Assembly: GCA_947628135.1 (NCBI GenBank)
Contig: CANQYT010000005.1
Span: 42,217-106,216 of the forward strand
Origin: an uncultured Clostridia bacterium
GTDB taxonomy: Bacteria; Bacillota; Clostridia; Christensenellales; CAG-314
Reading direction: 5' to 3'
DNA length: 64,000 nt
Shown here: positions 44,397 through 53,022 of the stretch, piece by piece
Layout of the letters: each line of letters opens with the position of its first letter
How positions within the stretch are numbered: the first letter of the stretch is position 1
Translations under genes and position numbers: made by a program
Notes under the pieces: model-generated
The model's input: only the letters and a program-made list of their open reading frames with translations
The model's database searches: none
Told to the model about the DNA's origin: nothing

Positions 44397-45734
44397 TTAC
44401 ATAACGGTGTAGCCCTCGGTGTTTTGGATAACTTTGAACAACTCCGCCTCTTCTCCCGTGCGGCTGTCTACGTAGACGTAGTATTGACGGTCGCCCATCA
44501 TAGCCTCGAATTCGTAGCAGGCGAGATATTCGCCGTTCTTTTCGATGAGCGCTTTCGCCGTGTTGGTTACGCGCAGTGCGCCGTTGACGGCTTTAAGCGC
44601 GTCCGCTTCGCTCACATCGCCGAAAGATACGTCCCAATCGCGATGATTGATGAGGTACGCCTTTGCTTCCAAACCGACCACTTCGCCGTCGGAACTGACC
44701 GCGACCTTGATGAGATCGGGATACACCACAACGCCGTCCGTTACCGTGGCGCAGTTGACGTAAGTGACGGCGTCCTGAGTTTTGCTGACCCATACGCCCT
44801 TGACGTCGTAGCCGAGTTTGGCGCAAAATTCCTCCGCGATGGCTATGCACTCGGCGCAATCGACGTTGCTTTCACCCGTGGGCTCGGCATACGTTTCGTA
44901 CTGCACAGTGCGCCCCGTACAATCGGTCAGTACGCGCCCGCGAGACGTTTCGAACACGTAAAGCAGTCCTTCGTTGTTTATCTCGCCGATGAATTTACCC
45001 TCTCCGAACGTTTCCGCAACCTTGGCGGCGGCGTCCTCGTGAGACAGTTTGCCGTCGCAACTCAACGTCTTTTTCTCTACGCTTTCCGAAAACGGTCCGT
45101 CGTAAATGAGTTTTTCGTAGGTGAAAGCATTGTTTTCCACCTTGCCGAAACTTTCCGACAATGCGCCGACGTTGTTTATGCCGTTGCCGTTGGTGATGAA
45201 CATTCCGCTGTCGCTTTCGCTGTACTCTTCCAATACGTCGTACAGTCGGGTCGCCACGTCGTCAAGTTCCATCAACGCGGCGCGTTCGCCGTCCGAAAGT
45301 TGGTTGCCCTTGCCCAACTTGCCCAAAAGGTATTTGGCGTAGTCCTGAGTCTGGTTGACGAAACGCTGGCAGGAAGCGAGATTGTCGCTTTCCTCTATGG
45401 GCATTTCGCCTATATTTTTGTTTACCTCGTTGGCGTGGATTACCACGTCCGTCAGCATTTGCACCTGATGTCCAGTATCCTGCGAGACGGCTATCTTGCC
45501 GAGATTGGCGTCTATGTTCTTCATACTGTCGCACGCGGAATACAGCGCGCGTTTGTAGTTGTTTTCCTGCGAAATTTTGTACACGTTTTCATCCGTTACC
45601 TGCGACATACGCATACGCGCCACCTTGTCGGACAGCGCCGTCGTCAAAATTACCGCCGTTGCAATGGCAAGCGCCGCAATCGTACCGAAGAAGATCATCC
45701 AGAAATTTTTGATGGATTTGTTTTGCCGTACCAT
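44397..45734 (-). CDS. ypeB: Germination protein YpeB
   Basis: A 445-residue spore protein needed for localisation and stability of the cortex hydrolase SleB. One N-terminal membrane helix (WMIFFGTIAALAIATAVILTT) is followed by the YpeB N-terminal helical domain (about 40-210) and C-terminal PepSY-like repeats (GKLSHEDAAAKVAETFG, YAEPTGESNVDCAECIAIAEEF, DVSEADALKAVNGALRV). Length and order match Bacillus YpeB. It starts 8 bp after sleB. Confidence 0.92.
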   Translation of the reverse strand: MVRQNKSIKNFWMIFFGTIAALAIATAVILTTALSDKVARMRMSQVTDENVYKISQENNYKRALYSACDSMKNIDANLGKIAVSQDTGHQVQMLTDVVIHANEVNKNIGEMPIEESDNLASCQRFVNQTQDYAKYLLGKLGKGNQLSDGERAALMELDDVATRLYDVLEEYSESDSGMFITNGNGINNVGALSESFGKVENNAFTYEKLIYDGPFSESVEKKTLSCDGKLSHEDAAAKVAETFGEGKFIGEINNEGLLYVFETSRGRVLTDCTGRTVQYETYAEPTGESNVDCAECIAIAEEFCAKLGYDVKGVWVSKTQDAVTYVNCATVTDGVVVYPDLIKVAVSSDGEVVGLEAKAYLINHRDWDVSFGDVSEADALKAVNGALRVTNTAKALIEKNGEYLACYEFEAMMGDRQYYVYVDSRTGEEAELFKVIQNTEGYTVM

Positions 45735-45742
45735 AATTCACC

Positions 45743-46444
45743 TCACGAACAAAAGATATGCTTGCCTATCGTAACAAGCTGAGGGCGCGACCATATCCAT
45801 TTGCTTGTCGCCGTGGCGGGGTTGAAGTAGTAGATCGCTCCGCCTGTGGGATCCCAACCGTTCATCGCGTCCTGCGCGGCGCGCGTACATTCGTCGTTTG
45901 TGCCGAGGTTTATCTGCCCGTCGGAAACGCAGGTAAACGCGCCCTGCTGATAAATAACGCCGCTTACGCTGTTGGGAAACTTGCTGCTCTTTACGCGGTT
46001 GAGTATCACCGCCGCAACAGCCACCTTGCCCGTGTAACTTTCGCCGCGCGCCTCGCCGTAAACGCAACAACTGAGCAGGTACAGATCGCTGTTGTTGAGT
46101 TTGCCGGACGAAACAGTGCCGCTGCCGGACACCGTACCCGAGAGCGATATGCCCATTGCTTTTGCCGTGGCGCTGCCCACTATGCCGTCGGCAGTCAGTC
46201 CGTTGCGGCGTTGAAAGTACTGTACGGCGGACTTCGTCTTTGCGCCGAAAATGCCGTCGATACCGCCCGTGTAGTAGCCCCAACGTTTGAGTTTGGTTTG
46301 TATCGTCCTGACCGTTTCGCCGCGGCTGCCCACCTTGACTACGGCGGCGTCAGCCTTGGAAACGGTAAGCGCCGCAAGCAAGAGCGCCGCAGTGACAAAA
46401 GCCAGCACGACGGCGACGATCTTGACAGTTCTTGTTTGTGTCAC
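45743..46444 (-). CDS. sleB: Spore cortex-lytic enzyme SleB
   Basis: A 233-residue lytic transglycosylase that depolymerizes cortex peptidoglycan at germination. A signal peptide (TVKIVAVVLAFVTAALLLAALTVSKADA) is followed by a peptidoglycan-binding domain (VKVGSRGETVRTIQTKLKRWGYY) and the catalytic hydrolase domain with the Glu of CCVYGEARGESYTGKVAVA. The start is taken as GTG at 46444, because GGGAGGAA lies six bases upstream; ATGs further upstream precede the promoter. It carries a sigma-G-like promoter. Confidence 0.92.
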   Translation of the reverse strand: MTQTRTVKIVAVVLAFVTAALLLAALTVSKADAAVVKVGSRGETVRTIQTKLKRWGYYTGGIDGIFGAKTKSAVQYFQRRNGLTADGIVGSATAKAMGISLSGTVSGSGTVSSGKLNNSDLYLLSCCVYGEARGESYTGKVAVAAVILNRVKSSKFPNSVSGVIYQQGAFTCVSDGQINLGTNDECTRAAQDAMNGWDPTGGAIYYFNPATATSKWIWSRPQLVTIGKHIFCS

Positions 46445-46473
46445 CTCAAATTCCTCCCTGATATTTTTTTTGT

Positions 46474-46503
46474 TAGTATGGATAGTTGCGAAACGAATAT
46501 TCT
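46474..46503 (-). promoter_or_regulatory. Sigma-G-type promoter of sleB-ypeB
   Basis: AGAATA (46503-46498), 17-bp spacer, CATACTA (46480-46474). The -10 matches the sigma-F/sigma-G forespore consensus and not sigma-A, consistent with the known sigma-G control of sleB in Bacillus. Confidence 0.7.
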
Positions 46504-46510
46504 TTTGCGC

Positions 46511-46541
46511 AAAAAAACTCACGCGTTTGTGCGTGAGTTTT
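46511..46541 (-). terminator. Terminator upstream of sleB
   Basis: AAAACTCACGC (46514-46524) pairs with GCGTGAGTTTT (46531-46541), with TTTTTTTGCG on the minus strand. It ends the two-gene membrane-protein unit. Confidence 0.88.
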
Positions 46542-46590
46542 GAATTTGTTGCGTATTTTTCGCACCCCATTGGGCGTTTTGCTGTTTCTG

Positions 46591-47307
46591 CTACAAATCG
46601 CCGTGAGGCGGCTTGGTGTAGTGCTGTTCGTAAAAGTCCGACGGCTGCGTCCATTCGCTTTCGGTGGGTTCTTCCACAATGACTGCGTTGACGCCGTCTT
46701 GTACGTTTATCTCATAAATTTTGTCCATATCCTTTTGCAAGTCGAAGGCTATCTGCAATTCGGGAAAACGGTTGGGCAGATCGTCCGTCAACTCGTCGAT
46801 CTCAACGGGCAAGACCGCGTGAAAAAGCGTTACGCTGTCGAAAATTTCTATGTCGTCCTCTATGTCGTCCTTCGCTTCGCCGCAGCGCAAAGACATCACA
46901 ACGCAAAGCAAAGTGCGGCGACCCGCGTACTTGCTCAGTTCCGTGCGGCAGTTGGCAATACGGGAAAAGGGAACGATGTCCTTGTACAGCAAATTACAGG
47001 CGAAACGCTTGCTTTCGAAGTCTATACATACGTCTACGTCGTCGTTCAGTCGGTATCGGCGCTGTACGTCGAAATCGGACGCGCTCAACTTGCGCTCGAA
47101 ATTCTCCTCGAAGGCGGACTTTACCCTCATATACACGCAAAGCCCCACTGCCGAGATTGTGACGAAAATCGCCGCGGGCAGAACGAACACCCACCACGGC
47201 AGTCCGTCGCCCTCGGCACGGCGCACAAAATACAAGACGGTAACCACCGCCTCCAACACGGCAAGCGCCGCAATATCCGCAATACAAAAAATTTTGAATT
47301 TCTTCAT
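46591..47307 (-). CDS. Two-helix membrane protein, paralogue A
   Basis: A 238-residue protein with two N-terminal membrane helices joined by a short loop containing LPWWVFV, then a soluble domain of about 170 residues. It shares the layout and the PWW motif, plus FPELQ...DLQKD, with the next protein (PWWAYL and YPELQ...DLKTD), so the two arose by duplication. No known family or function. It lies 6 bp after its paralogue. Confidence 0.7.
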   Translation of the reverse strand: MKKFKIFCIADIAALAVLEAVVTVLYFVRRAEGDGLPWWVFVLPAAIFVTISAVGLCVYMRVKSAFEENFERKLSASDFDVQRRYRLNDDVDVCIDFESKRFACNLLYKDIVPFSRIANCRTELSKYAGRRTLLCVVMSLRCGEAKDDIEDDIEIFDSVTLFHAVLPVEIDELTDDLPNRFPELQIAFDLQKDMDKIYEINVQDGVNAVIVEEPTESEWTQPSDFYEQHYTKPPHGDL

Positions 47308-47313
47308 AAAAAT

Positions 47314-47964
47314 TTACTTGGCGTTTTTGTCGGAATCGGTCTTGTTCAGTTCCAGAATTTTGACAACGTCCGTTTTAAGATCGTACAGGGGTTGCAATTC
47401 GGGATACTTTGCCACCATTTCTTCGGTTACGTCCGGTTCGTCGGGAACGTCGGCGGCGTCTACTTCCGTTTCGAACATAGGCAGATACAGATAGGGGCTG
47501 TCTGCTGTCGGGTCGCTTTTGCGAAGGGTAAGCACTACGCTCAAAAAACGTCTGTCGTCGCTAAGCACGCGTTTACTGCCCGTCTGAAAACACTCCACGC
47601 GGAAACCCACAACTTCGTCGAAGCGCACTATCGGCTTGGTACTCAAATAGGTGTCGGCTATACGCTTGCTTGCAAAATCGACGTACAACTTTTGCCCGTC
47701 CGACTCGTAGACTTTGTCCGTGCAGACGCCCTCGCGCGCTAGCAATCGCTCGAAACGCTGTTTGCTTATACCTATCAGAAGATATACGAGATACACTATC
47801 ATCGCGTAGATAGCCGCTATCGTCAAATACGCCCACCAAGGCAGAGACCGACCCGTGACGTTTTTGAAAACGTAGTCGGACAAAACAAGCAACAGCACGG
47901 CGCAGGCGACTATTACCACAACGCTCAACAAAATTGACGTAAACGATAACTTCTTTTTGTTCAT
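47314..47964 (-). CDS. Two-helix membrane protein, paralogue B
   Basis: A 216-residue protein with two N-terminal membrane helices (ILLSVVVIVACAVLLLVLSDYVF and AYLTIAAIYAMIVYLVYLLIG) around PWW, followed by a domain with QKLYVDFASKRIADTYL that aligns with DVCIDFESKRFACNLL of its neighbour. Function is unknown. GGAGG precedes the ATG at 47964, and an extended TATAAT lies upstream (48012-48007). Confidence 0.7.
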   Translation of the reverse strand: MNKKKLSFTSILLSVVVIVACAVLLLVLSDYVFKNVTGRSLPWWAYLTIAAIYAMIVYLVYLLIGISKQRFERLLAREGVCTDKVYESDGQKLYVDFASKRIADTYLSTKPIVRFDEVVGFRVECFQTGSKRVLSDDRRFLSVVLTLRKSDPTADSPYLYLPMFETEVDAADVPDEPDVTEEMVAKYPELQPLYDLKTDVVKILELNKTDSDKNAK

Positions 47965-48122
47965 AATTCCTCCCGCCCGAAACGGGTAGACTTTTTTTTC
48001 GAGGACATTATACCACAAATAAATTCAAAAATAAATAACTATCAGACGTATATGTGAAAAAAACAAAGTCGGTGGAAAAAAAGTTGCGTTTGCCCGAAAC
48101 GCACGACGGGGACGCGCCCCCG

Positions 48123-48662
48123 CTATTTACCGTGGGAGGCGCGCCATTGGTTGATGATCTCCATCAATTTCGATTTGTACACTATCGTGTTGCTTCCGTT
48201 GCTTTCGCCGCCGACAAAGCACAGCGGAGGATAGACTACGCACCACCAATTGTCGCCTTTGCCGCTGCCCAATTCCAAAATAAGCGCGTCGTATACGCCC
48301 TGTTTCAGCGTCAGATCGCCGTAAGTGCGGTCGGGAAACTGTTCGGAAGTGAGTTTCGCTGTCGCCGTATATCCGAAACCGCGCGCTTGCAGCACCCTGT
48401 TTGCCGCGCACTCTATCCCGTCAAGATGAGCGCGCACGATACGCATTGCGTCCGCCTTGTCCTTTACTTCGGCAAGATACGGCGTAAGATAATCCACCAC
48501 GGCGGACTTTACTTCGTATTTTACGTTTTGATCGGCAGCGTCGTTGCTGTCGGCACGGATATGTATGCGAAGATATTCGGCGTCGGATCTTCCCTGCGGA
48601 ATTGCGAATATCACCGCCGCCGTCACCGCCACTATCGCCGCCGCAATAAGTATTTTTTTCAT
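48123..48662 (-). CDS. spoIIR: Stage II sporulation protein R
   Basis: A 179-residue secreted signalling protein. An N-terminal membrane/signal segment (ILIAAAIVAVTAAVIFAI) is followed by the family hallmark LRIHIRADSNDAADQNVKYEVK and then VYDALILELGSGKGDNWWCVVYPPLCFV. In Bacillus the forespore makes SpoIIR to activate SpoIIGA and so mature sigma-E in the mother cell. Length is somewhat short but complete. GAGGTG precedes the ATG. No clear sigma-F promoter was recognised. Confidence 0.93.
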   Translation of the reverse strand: MKKILIAAAIVAVTAAVIFAIPQGRSDAEYLRIHIRADSNDAADQNVKYEVKSAVVDYLTPYLAEVKDKADAMRIVRAHLDGIECAANRVLQARGFGYTATAKLTSEQFPDRTYGDLTLKQGVYDALILELGSGKGDNWWCVVYPPLCFVGGESNGSNTIVYKSKLMEIINQWRASHGK

Positions 48663-48723
48663 AGCGCACCTCGCAAAAAGTTTTACGCCGATGTTGTTGA
48701 CGGATATGCGGCAAAGTAAAACG

Positions 48724-48749
48724 AAAAACCGCGCAAGAAAACGCGGTTT
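48724..48749 (-). terminator. Terminator of ispE
   Basis: AAACCGCG pairs with CGCGGTTT around eight bases, with TTCGTTTT following on the minus strand. Confidence 0.7.
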
Positions 48750-48807
48750 GAAGAAAACGATGTCGAATTGTTTGCAAAACAGCCGCCCTCTGCGACAAAA
48801 AGCAAAT

Positions 48808-49701
48808 TCAGCGCGGAAGTTGCTCTATTCCGTACGGCACGGATCGGCACACGCGCGTAACAAAGCCCTTGTCGTTGAACAGGCGCGCCGTATGCTGTGC
48901 CTCCGACAGCGACGTAAACGGCACGTAGTAGGCGCTGCCGCTGCCCGTCATTGTGCATTTGCAGTCGATTTCACGTGCAAAAGCAAGGTATTCTTCCGCA
49001 TAGACGTCCAGCGAGCGCGCCGCCGCTTGCAGATCGTTGCGGCACATTGCGCTTACGTCAAGTTGCTCCGCAACGCTCGCCGACTTATCCGAAACGTCCC
49101 GCGCGAAAAACCGCCACTCCTCGGGCTCAACCGCCGCGGCAGGAGACTTTCCGAGCGTAAGTCTGTCGAAACGGGAGTAAACGTCGGCGGTGCTCATCGG
49201 GACGTCAAACGTAGTCAAGGCAAAATACAGTTGCCTTTTCAGAGAGGAAAAAACAAGGTCGTCTCCCTTGCCGCGCATACGCGCAAGTCCGCCCCGCAAC
49301 ATAAAGTTGACATCGCTGCCCACGCTTGCGCAAACGTCGCGAACTTCCGCCGAAAGGGGATCTGCGCCGAACAATTTGCACATACAGTATACGACCGCCG
49401 CCGCGTCCGCCGACGATCCGCCAAGACCCGCGCCCACGGGTATGCCTTTTACGACGGATATGTCCACCCCGTCGGAGGAAAAACGGTTTTTGAACGCCTG
49501 CGCCGCGCGGAAAGCGGAATCTTTTTGACAGGGCAAGGCAAGGTCGCTGTGTAACAGTATTTTTCCGTCGCGCCGCGCCGTGACCTCGACCGAATCGAAC
49601 AAATCGATTGACGTGACTATGCCGTCCACGGGGTGAAACGCGCCGTTACGCGCGCCCACCGACAGCGTAAGATTTATTTTTGCGTAAACACGTACGTTCA
49701 T
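48808..49701 (-). CDS. ispE: 4-diphosphocytidyl-2-C-methyl-D-erythritol kinase
   Basis: A 297-residue GHMP kinase of the MEP isoprenoid pathway. It begins RVYAKINLTLSVG, with the ATP loop PVGAGLGGSSADAAAVVY, GSDVNFMLRGG, and the third motif TGSGSAYYV. It phosphorylates CDP-ME at the 2-hydroxyl. The ATG at 49701 was chosen over a reading from 49737, because the -10 box ends seven bases before 49701; there is no Shine-Dalgarno. In Bacillus ispE is also linked to veg. Confidence 0.92.
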   Translation of the reverse strand: MNVRVYAKINLTLSVGARNGAFHPVDGIVTSIDLFDSVEVTARRDGKILLHSDLALPCQKDSAFRAAQAFKNRFSSDGVDISVVKGIPVGAGLGGSSADAAAVVYCMCKLFGADPLSAEVRDVCASVGSDVNFMLRGGLARMRGKGDDLVFSSLKRQLYFALTTFDVPMSTADVYSRFDRLTLGKSPAAAVEPEEWRFFARDVSDKSASVAEQLDVSAMCRNDLQAAARSLDVYAEEYLAFAREIDCKCTMTGSGSAYYVPFTSLSEAQHTARLFNDKGFVTRVCRSVPYGIEQLPR

Positions 49702-49708
49702 ACGTCTT

Positions 49709-49737
49709 ATTGTAGCACAAACGCGCCGAGAATTCAA
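49709..49737 (-). promoter_or_regulatory. Promoter of ispE (leaderless type)
   Basis: TTGAAT (49737-49732), 17-bp spacer, TACAAT (49714-49709), with the ATG at 49701. The -35 lies in the loop of the upstream terminator. Confidence 0.75.
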
Positions 49738-49748
49738 CTCTCGGCGCG
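49722..49748 (-). terminator. Terminator of the DUF3794/LysM gene
   Basis: CGCGCCGAGA pairs with TCTCGGCGCG. The stem is strong; the minus-strand tail is GTTTGTG, so efficiency may be modest. Confidence 0.6.
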
Positions 49749-49762
49749 ACGATACAAAAGCG

Positions 49763-51232
49763 TTATATTTTGTTGAATACCACTATGCGCGCGTCCGCTT
49801 GTAGCGGTTCGGCGATTTCGGGGTTGGCGGCAAGCAGATCTTCTTCGGAAATATGCAGACCTTTGCACAGTTCCCACAGCGTTTCGCCTTTCTGCGCAAG
49901 GCATACCTCTATCGCGGGCAGCAGCGACTTGTCGAAAGGCTGTTCCTCGGCGGATACAATCACCGTGCAGGGTACGTCACGCTCGCTTTCCAACGCGATG
50001 TGCAACTCCACTTCCGCCTGCATATTGCCGACGTTCTTCACCGAAAAGTCCGTAACCGTAGCCGACGCGTAACTGCGGCATTGCGGCATAAGATAATCTA
50101 CCGTAAGCGTTTCGTTGAACGGTATTTCCAAAGGTTCGCCCACCACGCCCGCGTCGGTGACGTACAGTACGGTAGCCTGAGCCACGCCCCGTACCTCGGC
50201 GCGGCGTTCCATAGACTCGCATTGAGTGACTGCGGCGGAGGCGTTTACCACGGCGACGGGCGTTTTGCCCGAATCGAGAGGCAGACTTGCCGTTACGCGT
50301 TTACGTTCCGACGCACTGCCGCAAGGCAACGTTGTTGTGACGCTTCTGCGCTCGAATTTGAAATCGCAATCGGAACGGTAAGCGTCGCCGATGACGTCGC
50401 AAACGCCTATCTTTGCCGCTTCGATCTGAGCAACGGCGGCTATCTCCACGGAAAACACCGTGTTTACGTTCTCTTCGGTGAGATTGAGGCGCACCTTGGT
50501 GTTTCGCACGAAAAGCGACACGCGCAACTGACTGTCTGGGTCTATACCGGACGCGTCCAACTCCCTTTCGAACTTGAACGGCAGAACGTCCGTTACGAGA
50601 TTGCCCTCGGACAGGTAAGTGAAACGCACCGCGGCGTCGCCCTCTATGCGCAGCACGCCCTCTTTGAGAGTGTATTCGTTGGCGCACAACTTGCTTTCGG
50701 CAAGCAACACGGAAGAAATGTTGCGCGAGGCGGAAAGTTCTTCGTCCGCGACAAAGGGCAGGCGCAATATATCCGCCGATTGCAAGTACTCTACCGTTTC
50801 CGTCTTGCAGAATATCCCGTCCGAACTTTCCATACAGGGCACGCTTTCGGTAACATAAGCGTAGGCGCTTACTTCCAGAAGGATAGTCACCGTGGCGGTG
50901 TTGGCGTTAGTTTCCGTGTTGACGTCCACGGTGGACACGTCAAAAATCAATTTGCTGTCGGTGTTCAGCGCGTCGTTGGCGAGACTTGCGGTAAAATCGG
51001 CGTTGTAACTTTGCCCAGACACGGAAGTTCCGTCGGAATAGAGCAGCCTTACGTTGGTTTTGCCGTAAAACGAAACTTCGCCGCGGCTCGCCTCGTAGGA
51101 ATTTACAAAACTGTCCACCCCGACGGACAGCACGTCTGTTATGTCGTTTTTGACGGAGATACGTATGCTCTCGGCGGTTTGAAGTTTTCCGACGAATCGG
51201 CGGCTTTGACAGGACAAGTTGGTAAATTGCAT
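49763..51232 (-). CDS. DUF3794 (SPOCS) and LysM protein, SipL-like
   Basis: A 489-residue protein with repeated DUF3794 domains (SVLLAESKLCANEYTLKEG, VRFTYLSEGNLV, VLYVTDAGVVGEPLEIPF) and a C-terminal LysM (VCLAQKGETLWELCKGLHIS, PEIAEPLQADARIVVF). This is the architecture of Clostridioides difficile SipL, which binds SpoIVA and builds the spore coat. It is soluble, with no signal peptide, consistent with a mother-cell role. The tail of a long GT-rich leader precedes the ATG. Confidence 0.85.
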   Translation of the reverse strand: MQFTNLSCQSRRFVGKLQTAESIRISVKNDITDVLSVGVDSFVNSYEASRGEVSFYGKTNVRLLYSDGTSVSGQSYNADFTASLANDALNTDSKLIFDVSTVDVNTETNANTATVTILLEVSAYAYVTESVPCMESSDGIFCKTETVEYLQSADILRLPFVADEELSASRNISSVLLAESKLCANEYTLKEGVLRIEGDAAVRFTYLSEGNLVTDVLPFKFERELDASGIDPDSQLRVSLFVRNTKVRLNLTEENVNTVFSVEIAAVAQIEAAKIGVCDVIGDAYRSDCDFKFERRSVTTTLPCGSASERKRVTASLPLDSGKTPVAVVNASAAVTQCESMERRAEVRGVAQATVLYVTDAGVVGEPLEIPFNETLTVDYLMPQCRSYASATVTDFSVKNVGNMQAEVELHIALESERDVPCTVIVSAEEQPFDKSLLPAIEVCLAQKGETLWELCKGLHISEEDLLAANPEIAEPLQADARIVVFNKI

Positions 51233-51365
51233 TTGACTCGGTTACCCCCACGCAAAAAAATTTGTTTGATTTCATTGTAATATACGGCGCAAAGGCGGTT
51301 GTTAGACCAACAAAAAAAACGCGGCGAAATTTCTTTTGCCGCGAAATATGTTGCGTTTTGTCGGG

Positions 51366-51602
51366 TCAAGGCTGCGGACGAATTACCAACTCGCCGCAGA
51401 CGAGATCCACGTAACTGCAACTTATCCTGTCGAATATGTCGTCCGCAAGTTGTATCACAAACACGTTGGAATGGGCTTCGCTGAGTACGCCCCGATAATT
51501 CTTTATTTTGTTGCGCCCCCTGTTCAGACGAACGCAAACGTTTTGCCCGACCAACTTCGTAACCATTGCTTTTGCGTCATCAACGTCAAGTCTTTTCTTC
51601 AA
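51366..51602 (-). CDS. veg: Veg family protein
   Basis: A 78-residue protein. ALVGQNV..RLNRGRNKIKNYRGVLSEAHSNVFVIQL and the closing SYVDLVCGEL match the Veg/DUF1021 family, small SH3-like proteins linked to biofilm and growth regulation in Bacillus. The start is TTG at 51602, eight bases after GGAGGG. A longer reading from the ATG at 51644 would hide that site and is 14 residues longer than the family. In Bacillus veg lies next to ispE, as here. Confidence 0.8.
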   Translation of the reverse strand: MKKRLDVDDAKAMVTKLVGQNVCVRLNRGRNKIKNYRGVLSEAHSNVFVIQLADDIFDRISCSYVDLVCGELVIRPQP

Positions 51603-51686
51603 GCCGCACGCCCTCCAAAACTTCTCTCGCGATATTGTTGACAAAAATCAACGGAAAAATACTGCGAACGGCGGTGTGTGATACAA

Positions 51687-51959
51687 TTACAAACGAGATA
51701 ACGGCAACTTGGACATAATATACTTTTTATATCTTGCTTTGTCGGCAGCGCCCGTGCCGAAACTTTCGCCCGTGTGCGCGGCGGACGCCTTTACTTCGAC
51801 GACTCTTCGTATGCAGTTGTCGTAAATTTTGTCGGGGGAGACGTCGACGCTTTGCGGCGGACGTAACGCAAGCGAGCAAACAAACAATGCAACGCACAGC
51901 GCCGTCGTCACAAAACATAATGCGGTCGAATAGGTTTTCTTTTGTATATATTCATACAT
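51687..51959 (-). CDS. Short membrane protein, probably a truncated trypsin-like (HtrA-type) protease
   Basis: A 90-residue product with a signal/membrane segment (ALCFVTTALCVALFVCSLAL) followed by DKIYDNCIRRVVEVKASAAHTGESFGTG. That phrase is the start of a trypsin-like serine-protease domain (the segment just before the catalytic His), but the reading frame ends 20 residues later without His, Asp or Ser. AAGGAG precedes the ATG, so it may still be expressed. It could be a pseudogene stub or a very small secreted protein. Confidence 0.45.
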   Translation of the reverse strand: MYEYIQKKTYSTALCFVTTALCVALFVCSLALRPPQSVDVSPDKIYDNCIRRVVEVKASAAHTGESFGTGAADKARYKKYIMSKLPLSRL

Positions 51960-52305
51960 AGAGATTTACTCCTTACGGCAAAAACGCTTGTCGGAATAGT
52001 ACACGACAACGACAGATATGTCAACCGCACCGCCGCCGAGCCAAAACATCGAAAACGTACCGCAAAAAATATAATTTTATTTGAAACCCGTATGCAGTTG
52101 AAGTAAATTTTGATTTTGAAATGCTTTTGCAATAATTAAAAATATTTTTTCGCTTTTATTTTTCGTCACCCCATAGGCGCAAAACGCCGCTCGCCGTGCC
52201 TTTGCACCGCAACCTTGCGCAATGCAACGCGTACGCGCGAAGTCGAAAAAAAACGACGGCAGCGCCGCCGAAAAGCCGTCGGCAGGGCGCGGGAAAAACA
52301 AGCGC
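51960..52305. other. Intergenic region, no gene supported
   Basis: About 345 bp. The left half is AT-rich; the right half is GC-rich and low in complexity. No ORF with a ribosome-binding site and no clear hairpin except the terminator that follows. Confidence 0.4.
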
Positions 52306-52338
52306 AAAAAAAAGGCTCAACGCAAAAAGCGTTGAGCC
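52306..52338 (-). terminator. Terminator of the acidic zinc-ribbon gene
   Basis: GGCTCAACGC pairs with GCGTTGAGCC around AAAAA; TTTTTTTT follows on the minus strand. Confidence 0.9.
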
Positions 52339-52353
52339 GCAAAACGTTACGCG

Positions 52354-52863
52354 TCAATCGTCCTCATCATCCTCGTCTTCTTCGTCTTCGTCCTCATCCT
52401 CGTCGTCCAGATCGTCGTAGTCGTCGTTTACGTCGAAGTCGTCTGCAAGGTCGTCGGGATAGTCGTCCAACTCGCTGTCGATATTTTCCTCGTCCTCGAA
52501 TTCGTCCTCTTTGAAATCTTCGTCGTTTTCCAATTCTTCAAGGGGGATTATGTCCTCTTCCTCGGTGTCCTTGGTGTCCTCGTCGTCCAGATAACTGCGC
52601 CAATCGTCGCTGTCGTCGTCCAACGAGCCGCTTTCTTCACGCTTGAAGTGAGCAAGGCAGTTTTCGCACATTTCCTCGTCCATACCGATGTAGGAAGTTT
52701 TGCATATAGGACAAAGTTTCAGCGGTTCGTCGTCGTCGATTATGTCGTCCAAAAGCATAATTTTGCTTTCCAGACCCAATTCGGACTTGCATACGTCGCA
52801 CATATCCTCATCCTGCAATATATAATTCAGTTCGCAACGCGGACATTTTTTGTATTTTCCCAT
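52354..52863 (-). CDS. Zinc-ribbon protein with a long acidic tail
   Basis: A 169-residue protein. Two CxxC...CxxC zinc ribbons (CPRCELNYI..DMCDVC and CPICKTSYI..EMCENC, residues 7-75) are followed by about 90 residues that are mostly Asp and Glu. The tail is likely disordered and could mimic nucleic acid or bind basic proteins. No known function. The second of two adjacent ATGs was chosen because it has better spacing from AAGGTG. Long GA-rich codons give a low-complexity DNA tract (52360-52620). Confidence 0.75.
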   Translation of the reverse strand: MGKYKKCPRCELNYILQDEDMCDVCKSELGLESKIMLLDDIIDDDEPLKLCPICKTSYIGMDEEMCENCLAHFKREESGSLDDDSDDWRSYLDDEDTKDTEEEDIIPLEELENDEDFKEDEFEDEENIDSELDDYPDDLADDFDVNDDYDDLDDEDEDEDEEDEDDEDD

Positions 52864-52989
52864 CATTCACCTTGAAACAGATTTATTGTGTCCAATTGTA
52901 GGCTTTGTATCCCGCATATCGGATACCTTGTATATTAGCGCAACTACTTTACCATTATTCACCGAAAATGTAAACTGTTTTTTACGAAA

Positions 52990-53022
52990 AAACAAAAAAA
53001 ATTGACGGAAATTTTTCCGTCA
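52990..53022 (-). terminator. Terminator overlapping the acyltransferase stop codon
   Basis: TTGACGGAAA and TTTCCGTCAA form a 10-bp stem; the minus-strand tail is TTTTTTTTG. The stop codon TGA lies within the stem. Confidence 0.9.
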
